A stretch of 32,490 bases of DNA from Comamonas kerstersii (GTDB taxonomy: Bacteria > Pseudomonadota > Gammaproteobacteria > Burkholderiales > Burkholderiaceae_C), in the NCBI RefSeq assembly GCF_008801935.1, contig NZ_VZOT01000019.1, positions 1 to 32,490 on the forward strand, written 5' to 3'. Below the pieces are notes generated by a model. That model did no database searches, was not told the origin of the DNA, and saw nothing but the letters and a program-made list of their open reading frames with translations. A program made the translations under genes and the position numbers. Each line of letters begins with the position of its first letter. The stretch's first letter is position 1. This document shows, piece after piece, positions 8,948-16,193 of the stretch.

Positions 8948-10069
8948 ATGCGACTGCTGCTCATCCAGCCTTCCCGCAAAACCGTACACGACCTGGGCGA
9001 ATGGCCGGGCGCTGCACCGCAGCCCCTGGCACCACCTGAGGACGATGGCTTTTACTGGCTCTCGGCAGAGCGGCCAGAGCTGGAAGTGCAGCTGCCCGCC
9101 GTGCAGGCGCTGCTGCAGCAGCTGTGCGGCACACCGCTGGTGGACCTGCACGTGTCGGACCTGCTGAACGCGCAGATCCCCTCGACGTTTGACTTCACCT
9201 CGGACTACGACGTGATGCTGTTTCGCAGGCTGCGCCACTTCCCGCGCGTGCCGGAGCAGAACGCCCTGCAGCCGCTGGAGACCGTGCCCGTGGGCTATGC
9301 GGTGTTTGACCAGCTGCTGCTGAGCATCCACCCCCCTGCCTGTGCGCTGCGCGCCCAGAGCATGCAGCGGCTGCTGGAGCCCGGCAAGCTGCCGGAAAAA
9401 CGCAGCATTGCCACGCGGCTGCCGCCCAGCAGCGCCGACCTGATGCTGCGCCAGCTGGACCAGATGATTGACGGCTACCAGAGCCTGCGCCGCGACATGG
9501 CGCGCCAGCTCGATATCTGGCAGATGGCCCTGCTGAACCCACGCTCGCGCTTCAGCAACTGGACGCAGATCCTGCAGGCACGGCTGTCGCTGCACCAGCT
9601 CGATGAAATCTGCGAAGACCAGCGCGCTGCCGTACAGGACTGGATCGACACCTTGCGCACCTGGCAGCACACCGACAGCGGCAGCAACGAGCGCCACGCG
9701 CTGGAGCTGCTGCTGGTGCGCTCACGCGACGTGCTGGAGCACATCGAGCGCGTCATCCACCACGTGCACCGCATGGAGCAAAGTGCGGAAGTGGCCGTCC
9801 AGCTGCACTTTTCCGCGCAGAGCAACCGCACCAACGACATCATGCGCGTGCTGACCACGCTGACGGCCATCTTCCTGCCCCTGAACCTGATTGCCGCCAT
9901 CTTCGGCATGAACTTTGACGTGCTGCCGCTGGTGCATGAGCAGGATGGCTTCTGGTGGGCCATGGGCGGCATGCTGAGCATCAGCCTGGTGCTACTGGTG
10001 TTCTTCTGGCGCAGGCGCTTTATTGAAAAAGACAGTCTGATGGGCACGCCCTACGGCGAAAAGTCATAA
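8948..10069 (+). CDS. CorA-family divalent metal ion transporter
   Basis: A 373-residue member of the CorA/ZntB family of pentameric channels that move Mg2+ or other divalent cations across the inner membrane. The N-terminal two thirds is a soluble domain ending in long helices. Near the C terminus TM1 (TLTAIFLPLNLIAAIF) runs into the signature GMN at residues 320-322 (FGMNFD), followed by a short loop and TM2 (MLSISLVLLVFFW). Substrate cannot be told from sequence: Mg2+, Co2+, Ni2+ or Zn2+ are all known in the family. The start at 8948 has only a weak purine stretch upstream. It ends directly before a palindromic repeat and is convergent with the dienelactone hydrolase gene. Confidence 0.9.
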   Translation: MRLLLIQPSRKTVHDLGEWPGAAPQPLAPPEDDGFYWLSAERPELEVQLPAVQALLQQLCGTPLVDLHVSDLLNAQIPSTFDFTSDYDVMLFRRLRHFPRVPEQNALQPLETVPVGYAVFDQLLLSIHPPACALRAQSMQRLLEPGKLPEKRSIATRLPPSSADLMLRQLDQMIDGYQSLRRDMARQLDIWQMALLNPRSRFSNWTQILQARLSLHQLDEICEDQRAAVQDWIDTLRTWQHTDSGSNERHALELLLVRSRDVLEHIERVIHHVHRMEQSAEVAVQLHFSAQSNRTNDIMRVLTTLTAIFLPLNLIAAIFGMNFDVLPLVHEQDGFWWAMGGMLSISLVLLVFFWRRRFIEKDSLMGTPYGEKS

Positions 10070-10161
10070 AAAAAGAGCTGCCAGCGCTTGATAAATCAGC
10101 ATTTCAGATACTTTTCATTCTGAAATGCTTGATACACAAGCGCAGGAAGCTCTACTTTTTA
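10070..10161. repeat. Palindromic intergenic repeat, full copy (copy A), bidirectional terminator-like
   Basis: Nested inverted repeat between convergent genes. The outer arms are AGAGCT/AGCTCT, the middle arms GCGCTTG/CAAGCGC, and the inner arms AGCATTTCAGA/TCTGAAATGCT. An A-run at the left end and a T-run at the right end would give U-tracts on transcripts in both directions. It matches the copies at 23476 and 31632. Confidence 0.8.
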
Positions 10162-10174
10162 TGAATCGCTAAGG

Positions 10175-10867
10175 CTATGCCTTCAGGTGCTGGTCCAGAA
10201 ACTCCAGCGTGCGGTCCTTGGCCTGCACGGCGCTGGCATCGTCATAGCTGCCGCGCTGGTCGCAGTTAAAGCCGTGGTCGGCGTCATACACATGCACCTG
10301 CACTTCGGGGTGTGCCGCGCTGAACTGCTGCACGCTCTCCTGCGAAATATGCGCATCCTTGGCTCCAAAGTGCGCCAGCACGGGCACCTGGGGCTGGCGG
10401 GCAATCTCTGGCGGCACTGTCATGCCACCGCCGTAGTAGCAGACGGCGGCCGAAACGCCTTCAATCAGGCCAGCTGCGCGCCAGGTCAGCAGACCGCCCC
10501 AGCAAAAGCCCACCACGCCGACCTTGCAGCCGCTGTGCTGCGCCACCCACTGCACGGCAGCGCGCACGTCCTGCATCACGCCTTCGCCGGGCAGCGCCTC
10601 GGCCGCAGCCTTGAGCTGTATGCCACGCGCCATGGCTTCTGCGTCATAGCCCAGCTGCACGTCAAACTCCAGGCGCGTGAACAGCGCAGGAGCAATCGCC
10701 ACAAAGCCGCGCGCGGCCAGCCGGTCGGTGACGGCGCGAATGTGCGAATTCACGCCAAAGATTTCCTGCAGCACCACCACAGCGCCACGCGGCGTGCCAT
10801 CGGGCTGCGCCAGCCATGCAGGAATTTGCGTGCCATCCTGCGCAGTAAGTTGTACAAACTGACCCAT
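10175..10867 (-). CDS. Dienelactone hydrolase family protein
   Basis: Cytoplasmic alpha/beta hydrolase with a cysteine nucleophile; the archetype opens dienelactone to maleylacetate in chlorocatechol degradation, but most chromosomal relatives have unassigned substrates. The 230-residue product keeps the catalytic set: Glu35 in QEIFGVN, Cys122 in GFCWGG, Asp171 in GAKDAHI and His198 in DADHGFN. I chose the ATG at 10867 because AGGAG lies eight bases upstream; the longer frame to 10927 lacks such a site. There is no signal peptide and no aromatic degradation cluster nearby, so a general esterase or housekeeping role is as likely as catabolism. It is divergent from marC. Confidence 0.9.
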   Translation of the reverse strand: MGQFVQLTAQDGTQIPAWLAQPDGTPRGAVVVLQEIFGVNSHIRAVTDRLAARGFVAIAPALFTRLEFDVQLGYDAEAMARGIQLKAAAEALPGEGVMQDVRAAVQWVAQHSGCKVGVVGFCWGGLLTWRAAGLIEGVSAAVCYYGGGMTVPPEIARQPQVPVLAHFGAKDAHISQESVQQFSAAHPEVQVHVYDADHGFNCDQRGSYDDASAVQAKDRTLEFLDQHLKA

Positions 10868-10994
10868 CACTGTCTCTCCTTGTTGTGTCGTGTTCCAATG
10901 TACACAAGCGCCACATAGGCTTGCCATACACAGGTAGCAACTTTAAGCAATCTGCGTTCCACTTGAAGCATCACCACCCGTCTGTTCTTCGCCC

Positions 10995-11627
10995 ATGGAT
11001 CTCAAACCGCTGATTACCCTGGTCGCCATCATTAACCCCCTGGCCATCGTGCCGTTCTTTATCCATTACACACAGGGGTTTGATGAAGCACAGAAAGCCC
11101 AGACCATCCGCGTGGCGGCTTTCAGTGCCTTTGTGGTGATTGCCGCCTGCGCACTGCTAGGGCTGCAGGTGCTGGACTTCTTCAATATCTCGCTGGAGAG
11201 CTTTCAGGTCGGCGGCGGCCTGCTGCTGCTGACCAGCGCCATCAACATGCTCAATGCACGCCCTGCCGAGGCGCGCCCCAATGAACCCACGCTGGAAGCT
11301 GGTGCCGAAAAAGCCGCCATGGGCAACAGCATTGCCGTGGTGCCGCTGACCATTCCGCTACTGACCGGGCCTGCTGCCATGTCCACGGTGGTGATTTATG
11401 CCGACCAGGCCACCAGCTTCTGGCAGCACCTGGCCCTGGTGGGCTATGGCGTGGTGGTGGCAGCCTGCGTGTGGGGGAGCTTTTCCATGGCCGAGCCCAT
11501 TGCCCGCGTGCTGGGCAAGACCGGCATCAACGTCATGACCCGTCTGATGGGGCTGATTCTGGCCGCCCTGTCCATCGAGGTGATGGCGGGCGGGCTGGTC
11601 AAGCTCTTTCCTGTGCTCAACGGCTAA
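10995..11627 (+). CDS. MarC family integral membrane protein
   Basis: A 210-residue inner-membrane protein with six predicted helices. It starts MDLKPLITLVAIINPLAIVPFF, with the family's INP motif, and has a second conserved segment VVPLTIPLLTGPAAMSTVV. MarC was once linked to multiple antibiotic resistance, but that link was withdrawn and the family's function is unknown. No clear ribosome binding site precedes the ATG. It is convergent with the hemerythrin gene: the stop codons overlap (11624-11627), and an AGCGCTG/CAGCGCT hairpin (11627-11644) covers the junction. Confidence 0.9.
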   Translation: MDLKPLITLVAIINPLAIVPFFIHYTQGFDEAQKAQTIRVAAFSAFVVIAACALLGLQVLDFFNISLESFQVGGGLLLLTSAINMLNARPAEARPNEPTLEAGAEKAAMGNSIAVVPLTIPLLTGPAAMSTVVIYADQATSFWQHLALVGYGVVVAACVWGSFSMAEPIARVLGKTGINVMTRLMGLILAALSIEVMAGGLVKLFPVLNG

Positions 11628-12175
11628 GCGCTGCCAGCAGCGCTGACGGCCTGCGCCTGCTGCGCCACCTTGTCCACCTGCGCGGCGTGCTGTTCATGGT
11701 CATCCTGCTTGGAGCAGGCACCACCGCAGCCGCTGATCAGCCCCTCCGGCAAGGCCTGGGCGTTGCTGACAGCCCCGGTTGCCGGGTCAAAGCCCACACT
11801 GCCCATGTGCTGCGCCAGCGCCGCATCCATGGTCTGCGCATGGTAGCTGAACCAGTCGGCCAGCTCCGGCGTCATGCCCCGCACCATGCTGCAGTCGCCT
11901 TCGGCGCAGCACTTGGCGCCTTCACGCATGATGTCCAGCACCACCTTATGCTGGGTGCTGTGGCAGTTGTCGGCCGCAAAGCCGGTGGCCTGCATCCAGC
12001 GGTCTTCCTGCCCAAAGTGGGCCTCGGTATGGCTAATCAATGCCTGCCACAGGGGCAGCAGTGCTTCATCGGCTGCGTTTTCCACTTCGGTCAGCAGGTC
12101 GACAAATTCCCTGTGCGTCTCATCCATGATGGGAACGTTGAGCACCAGGGCTTCGCTCCATTCCAATGTCGCCAT
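11624..12175 (-). CDS. Bacteriohemerythrin-like oxygen-binding protein
   Basis: Soluble di-iron protein expected to bind O2 reversibly, for oxygen storage, delivery or sensing. Iron ligands can be read directly: His21 (DETHREF), His53 and Glu57 (HFGQE), His72 and His76 (HSTQH), His112 and Asp117 (HAQTMD), matching the H...HxxxE...HxxxH...HxxxxD pattern. The start at 12175 has AAAGGAG seven bases upstream; the longer frame to 12286 does not look coding. At 183 residues it is longer than the roughly 130 of simple bacteriohemerythrins. The extra C-terminal tail carries a CGGAC cysteine pair (150 and 154), and Cys89, Cys90 and Cys95 lie in an internal loop. An FNR-type box upstream suggests low-oxygen control. 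Confidence 0.9.
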   Translation of the reverse strand: MATLEWSEALVLNVPIMDETHREFVDLLTEVENAADEALLPLWQALISHTEAHFGQEDRWMQATGFAADNCHSTQHKVVLDIMREGAKCCAEGDCSMVRGMTPELADWFSYHAQTMDAALAQHMGSVGFDPATGAVSNAQALPEGLISGCGGACSKQDDHEQHAAQVDKVAQQAQAVSAAGSA

Positions 12176-12215
12176 CTGGCAACTCCTTTGATCGTGTGAA
12201 CTTGAATGGCTGCAA

Positions 12216-12256
12216 GTCTTAGGCAGGTCATGCTCACAGGACTTGCTCCACATCAA
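12216..12256 (-). promoter_or_regulatory. Candidate FNR/Anr-dependent promoter of the hemerythrin gene
   Basis: TTGCTCCACATCAA (12243-12256, plus strand) matches the FNR consensus TTGAT-N4-ATCAA at nine of ten positions. On the minus strand a -10-like TAAGAC lies at 12221-12216, which would start transcription near 12208. The box is then centred about 41 bp upstream, the position of class II FNR activation. Box and spacing are seen; regulation is inferred. Confidence 0.6.
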
Positions 12257-12304
12257 GTTCCACCAGCGCCATACATGGCTTGACACCTTTGTTTCGTCCA
12301 GAAC

Positions 12305-12340
12305 AAAAAATCCCCGCTGGCGGCATGCACCAGTGGGGAT
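12305..12340 (-). terminator. Intrinsic terminator of the MCE operon
   Basis: ATCCCC-x-CTGG and CCAG-x-GGGGAT form an 11-position stem with one mismatch (12310-12320 with 12330-12340), followed on the minus strand by six T. It lies about 20 nt after the stop of the lipoprotein gene. Confidence 0.9.
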
Positions 12341-12361
12341 GGGAAAGGGCTTTTCAGGGAT

Positions 12362-13045
12362 TCAACGCTGGTGCTGGAGCACACCATCCATCCATGTCAC
12401 CAGTTGCTGGCCCAGCGTATCTACCGCCTGCACCATGGCTTGCACGCCGGCGGCGGCATTGGGTGCAGTGGCTGGCTGCTGCACGGTAAACACCTGCTGT
12501 GCCAACAGCACATCACCCTGCGGCAATGGGTTGACCAGGGTGGCGCGCAGGCGAATCATGGCGGCGCTTTGCTGCTCGGCGCTGAAGACCTGGCTGAACT
12601 CTTCCAGACTCCAGCGCAACACGGGCACGCGCTGGCCCTGCACGGAGGGCAAGGCATCGCCCACATCGGCGTAGAGCACCACACGGCCACCCTGACTCAG
12701 ATGCTCACCCAGCCGCTGCTGCACCAGGCTCGCAGGTGGCGCACTCCAGCGCGCCTGGCTGTAGGCGTGCAGCACCTGGGCATCGGCATAGGTCAGGCGA
12801 TAGCGCATGGCCGTGCTGCCGTCGCCCAGCAGTGGCGACTGCAAAGGAGCCAGCGCCACAGGCGCTGCCTGTGCACTGGCCTGCGCCTGCGTAGCTACCG
12901 GCACGGCAGCGCCCAGGTCATAGCGCGCCATGGGCCGTGGGGGCTGGGGCAGGCTGCCGCAGCCTGCGAGCACCAGTGCCAGCGTCACACCCCACCACCA
13001 GCGGCCTTGCTTGGCGGGGAATACGGTCTTCTGTGCTTGTTGCAT
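12362..13045 (-). CDS. ABC-type transport auxiliary lipoprotein (PqiC-like)
   Basis: Predicted outer-membrane lipoprotein of the ABC_trans_aux (PqiC/COG3218) type, the periplasmic or outer-membrane partner of MCE transport systems. A hydrophobic leader ends in the lipobox LVLAGC (Cys29 from the chosen start), followed by GSLPQPPRPMARYDLG. The middle has the family's alternating strand pattern around YRLTYADAQVLHAYSQARW. I chose ATG 13045 because AAGGA lies eight bases upstream; ATG 13054 (three codons longer) has the same purines immediately adjacent, which is too close. It is last in the operon, starting 11 nt after the MCE gene's stop, and is followed by a terminator. Confidence 0.85.
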   Translation of the reverse strand: MQQAQKTVFPAKQGRWWWGVTLALVLAGCGSLPQPPRPMARYDLGAAVPVATQAQASAQAAPVALAPLQSPLLGDGSTAMRYRLTYADAQVLHAYSQARWSAPPASLVQQRLGEHLSQGGRVVLYADVGDALPSVQGQRVPVLRWSLEEFSQVFSAEQQSAAMIRLRATLVNPLPQGDVLLAQQVFTVQQPATAPNAAAGVQAMVQAVDTLGQQLVTWMDGVLQHQR

Positions 13046-13056
13046 GTGGTCCATCC

Positions 13057-14037
13057 TTATCGTCCGGAAGCAGGCGCTACAAAGCCGGGTTCACCGGGGC
13101 CTGGCACATTGGGCGAGCCAAAAATCAAAGCCTGTGGATTGGCTCCAAAGCTGCTGGCTGCGCCGCCGAGCTGGCGCGCAGCGGTAGAGACATCGTCCGC
13201 CGCCTGATTGATGCTGGGCAAGGTGCTGCGGTCAAACCGCTCGGCAGCACGCGCCATGGACTGCGCACTGTTGACCACCTGCTCCAGCGCCCCTCCGGGC
13301 TGCTGGGCGGCCTGGGTCATCTGGTGCACATCACGCACCAGATGGGCGGCTTCCGTACCTGCTTGTGTGAGTGCCTGCATGGCTTTGCGCGCATCCTCGG
13401 CCAGCGCCGGGAATTCCTGCACCGCAGGCGCCACCTTGTCATGCAGCGTGGTGTTGATGGCGCGGGTCGTGGCACTCACATTGCCTGCCGCCTGCGCCAG
13501 GTTTTCCAGTAGCTGGCTGAAGCGCTCCTGGTTGGCGTCGCCCAGCAGCTGGTTGATACGTGCTGTGGCTTCATCCACGCGGGTGAGGATGTTCATGCCC
13601 TGATCGGCCAGCACATTCAGCTGGGAAGCCTTCATCAGCAGGCGCGGAATATCGCTTTCGCCCCTGGGTAGCGCTTCCTTCAGGGGGGGCACCAGATCGT
13701 CCAGCTGCACATAGGCCAGCCCCGTCACGCCCTGATAGCCCAAGGTGCCATAGGTTCCTGTAGGCGTCACGGGTGCCTTGCTGTCTACGGCAATGCGGAT
13801 CAGGACCTGGCCTTTGTTCAGATCGTCAAAGGTAATGAGCGTGACCTTGCCCACCGCCACGCCCTTGTAGCGCACCGTGGCCTGGTTCTGCAGGCCGCTG
13901 ATGGCTTCTTCCGTGGTCATTTCGAACTCCCGGTAATCGTTGCGATCGCGCGTGAGCCATAGTGTCAGCCCGATCAGCAGTGCCAGCAGGCACAGCACAA
14001 AGCTGCCTGCGGCCATGGCATGTGATTTGTTTTCCAT
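13057..14037 (-). CDS. mlaD: MCE-domain protein of MlaD/PqiB type
   Basis: Inner-membrane-anchored lipid-binding subunit of an MCE ABC transporter. A single N-terminal helix (about residues 8-28) is followed by one MCE domain (about 38-118), including GLQNQATVRYKGVAVGKV and the LGYQGVTGLAYVQLDD segment. The C-terminal 200 residues are mostly helical and rich in Ala and Gln, ending in a Pro/Gly tail (PNVPGPGEPGF). The 326-residue length exceeds the roughly 180 of E. coli MlaD, so the gene symbol is only a family label. The gene begins 2 nt after the ATPase stop, which indicates tight coupling. Confidence 0.88.
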   Translation of the reverse strand: MENKSHAMAAGSFVLCLLALLIGLTLWLTRDRNDYREFEMTTEEAISGLQNQATVRYKGVAVGKVTLITFDDLNKGQVLIRIAVDSKAPVTPTGTYGTLGYQGVTGLAYVQLDDLVPPLKEALPRGESDIPRLLMKASQLNVLADQGMNILTRVDEATARINQLLGDANQERFSQLLENLAQAAGNVSATTRAINTTLHDKVAPAVQEFPALAEDARKAMQALTQAGTEAAHLVRDVHQMTQAAQQPGGALEQVVNSAQSMARAAERFDRSTLPSINQAADDVSTAARQLGGAASSFGANPQALIFGSPNVPGPGEPGFVAPASGR

Positions 14038-14039
14038 GC

Positions 14040-14852
14040 TTATTGCCCTCCAACAGGGGCAGGAGCCATGGCGCGACGGCCACGCTCTCCCTGAAAAAAC
14101 GTGTGAATAAACGGGTGGTTGAACTGCGCCACCTCGCGCGGCGAGCCCGTCACAATGACGCGCTTTTCCGCCAGCACCGCCACGCGACTGGACAGCGCAA
14201 ACAGCGTGTCCAGGTCATGCGTGACCATGATCATGGTCAGCCCAAGATCGTCGTGCAGCTCGCGCAGCAGTTCGCAGAATTCGTCAGAACTTGTCGGATC
14301 CAGCCCTGCCGTAGGTTCGTCCAGCAGCAGCAAGGGTGGGTCCATGATCAGGGCACGGGCCAGCGCCACGCGCTTGATCATGCCGCCTGACAGGTCAGAA
14401 GGCATGCGCGTCGCGTGCTCGGGCTTGAGGCCCACCATCTGCAGCTTGATCATGGCGGCTTCATCGACCATGGCATCAGGCAGTGTGCCCTGCTCGCGCA
14501 GTGCAAAGCCAATGTTCTCCAGCACATTGAAGGCCGAATACAGCGCCCCCTGCTGAAACAGCATGCCCACCCTACTGGCAGCCTGTGCGTTGCACAGCTC
14601 GGCTGCCGGGCGGCCCAGCGTAGTCACCGTACCCTTGCCAGGGTGCAGCAGGCCCAGAATCTGGCGCAGCAGCACGGTCTTGCCCGTGCCCGAGCCACCG
14701 ACGATGGACAGCATTTCGCCCTGGTGCACCGTCAGATCCAGATCCTGATGCACCGCAAAAGCACGCTCGCCTTCACCAAAAATGCTCCACAGCTTGTCGA
14801 TCACCACCACTGGTGGCGTAGCTGGAGCTGGGGTAGTGGCAGTCTCAGTCAT
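14040..14852 (-). CDS. mlaF: MCE transporter ATP-binding protein (MlaF-like)
   Basis: Cytoplasmic ABC ATPase powering lipid movement between the membranes. The 270-residue product has Walker A GGSGTGKT (52-59), a Q-loop at Gln100-Gln101, signature LSGGM (154-158) and Walker B LLLLDEPTAGLDP (from 174, catalytic Glu179). The LSGGMIKRVALARAL wording, with Met in place of the usual Gln, is typical of MlaF-type ATPases. It starts 3 nt after the permease stop and ends 2 nt before the MCE gene. The extra N-terminal 18 residues are Thr/Pro-rich and probably disordered. Confidence 0.92.
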   Translation of the reverse strand: MTETATTPAPATPPVVVIDKLWSIFGEGERAFAVHQDLDLTVHQGEMLSIVGGSGTGKTVLLRQILGLLHPGKGTVTTLGRPAAELCNAQAASRVGMLFQQGALYSAFNVLENIGFALREQGTLPDAMVDEAAMIKLQMVGLKPEHATRMPSDLSGGMIKRVALARALIMDPPLLLLDEPTAGLDPTSSDEFCELLRELHDDLGLTMIMVTHDLDTLFALSSRVAVLAEKRVIVTGSPREVAQFNHPFIHTFFQGERGRRAMAPAPVGGQ

Positions 14853-14855
14853 GGC

Positions 14856-15986
14856 TTAGAACCCCACATTCTTGAAGGCCACCGCAAAAATGGCATCCAC
14901 CACGATCACCATGGTGATGGACGACACCACCGAGGCCGTGGTCCCCGCACCCAGGCTCTGCGTATTGGGCTTGACCTGCAGGCCCCAGTGACAGCCAATC
15001 AGCGCAATAAACACCCCGAACACCACGGACTTGGCCGTGGCCAGCACCAGATTGCCGATGCTCACGGCACTAGGCAGGGTTTCCAGAAAATAGGCGGCAG
15101 AAATGCCCAGCGTCAGATCGGATGCCAGCATGCCGCCACCCAGCGCTGCCAGCGTGGTCCACAGACTGATCAGGGGCATGGACAGGGCCAGCGCCATGGC
15201 ACGCGGCATGACCAGGCGAAAGCCGTGGCGTATGCCCATGACCTGCATGGCGTCAAGCTCTTCCGTCACGCGCATCACACCAATCTGGGCTGTGATGGCC
15301 GAACCCGAACGGCCAGCCACCAGAATGGCTGCCAGCAGCGGGCCCAGCTCCCGCACCAGCGAGATGCCCAGAATGTCTACGATAAAAGTCTCTGCCCCGA
15401 ACTGCCGCAACTGCAGCGCCATCAGATAAGCCAGCACCACGCCAATCAGAAAGCCCACCAGCGCCGTAATCGGCAGCGCCATGGCCCCCATGTTGTACAG
15501 ATGACCAGAAAAATCACGCCACGGGCCCTGGCGAGGATGGCGAATCAGATAGCCCAGATCCAGCACCAGCTGACCGATCAGCTCCACCAGGTGCCGCATG
15601 TGGCCCAGAGCCCCCAGCACCAGCAGACCCAGCTGGTTGACCCGGTCCATGAGGCCCATGGAAGGTCGCTGCGGCAAGGGGGCACGCTGAAACTTGGCCA
15701 CACGCTCGATCATGGCGCGCTGCGCCTCAGAAACACGGACGCGCGCAGGCCACTGATGCTGCCAGTGCTGCCACAGCAGCTGCGCGCCGATATGGTCCAG
15801 CCACTGCAGGGACTCCAGATCCCAGCCCACATCCGGAGAGATGCGGTTGCTGCTCAGTGCCTGCTTCAGTGCCCGCCAGTTCGTGCGCTGCCCCAGCTCT
15901 GCCGCCCCCCAGCGCCCTTGCAGCTGCACCCATGCACCCTGTGCATCGGCGGTGGTGTGCAGTCGCGGTGAGGTGTCGTCGTTCAT
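14856..15986 (-). CDS. mlaE: MCE transporter permease with fused STAS-like N-terminal domain (MlaE-like)
   Basis: Inner-membrane permease of the MCE lipid transporter. Residues 130-376 form the MlaE domain, with LVRELGPLLAAILVAGRSGSA and EELDAMQVMGI as hallmark segments. Residues 1-95 are soluble and look like a STAS domain: WVQLQGRW, then DLESLQWLDHIGAQLLWQHW, which fits the STAS D-x-S...D-x-x-G pattern. In E. coli the STAS protein MlaB is separate; here it appears fused to the permease, and no mlaB or mlaC is present in the operon. Whether this transporter runs retrograde (Mla-like) or anterograde cannot be decided from sequence. It is first in the operon; the start ATG is at 15986. Confidence 0.9.
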   Translation of the reverse strand: MNDDTSPRLHTTADAQGAWVQLQGRWGAAELGQRTNWRALKQALSSNRISPDVGWDLESLQWLDHIGAQLLWQHWQHQWPARVRVSEAQRAMIERVAKFQRAPLPQRPSMGLMDRVNQLGLLVLGALGHMRHLVELIGQLVLDLGYLIRHPRQGPWRDFSGHLYNMGAMALPITALVGFLIGVVLAYLMALQLRQFGAETFIVDILGISLVRELGPLLAAILVAGRSGSAITAQIGVMRVTEELDAMQVMGIRHGFRLVMPRAMALALSMPLISLWTTLAALGGGMLASDLTLGISAAYFLETLPSAVSIGNLVLATAKSVVFGVFIALIGCHWGLQVKPNTQSLGAGTTASVVSSITMVIVVDAIFAVAFKNVGF

Positions 15987-16193
15987 AGCGGTATGTAAAG
16001 CCCAAGTCCCGCAAGCTTACAAGCATTCACATCCATCCTCACCATCAGGGCTGAGAGAAGCAGTCATTGTTCATGTCTTCCTACACGACCTCATAGTTTC
16101 CCTATCGACACATTGCGCCTTCTTCCCACAATGCGAGAGGGGCGTCCTGCAGCAGGCCGCTCAGGCATTTTTACCACTGCGACCGGGAGCATC

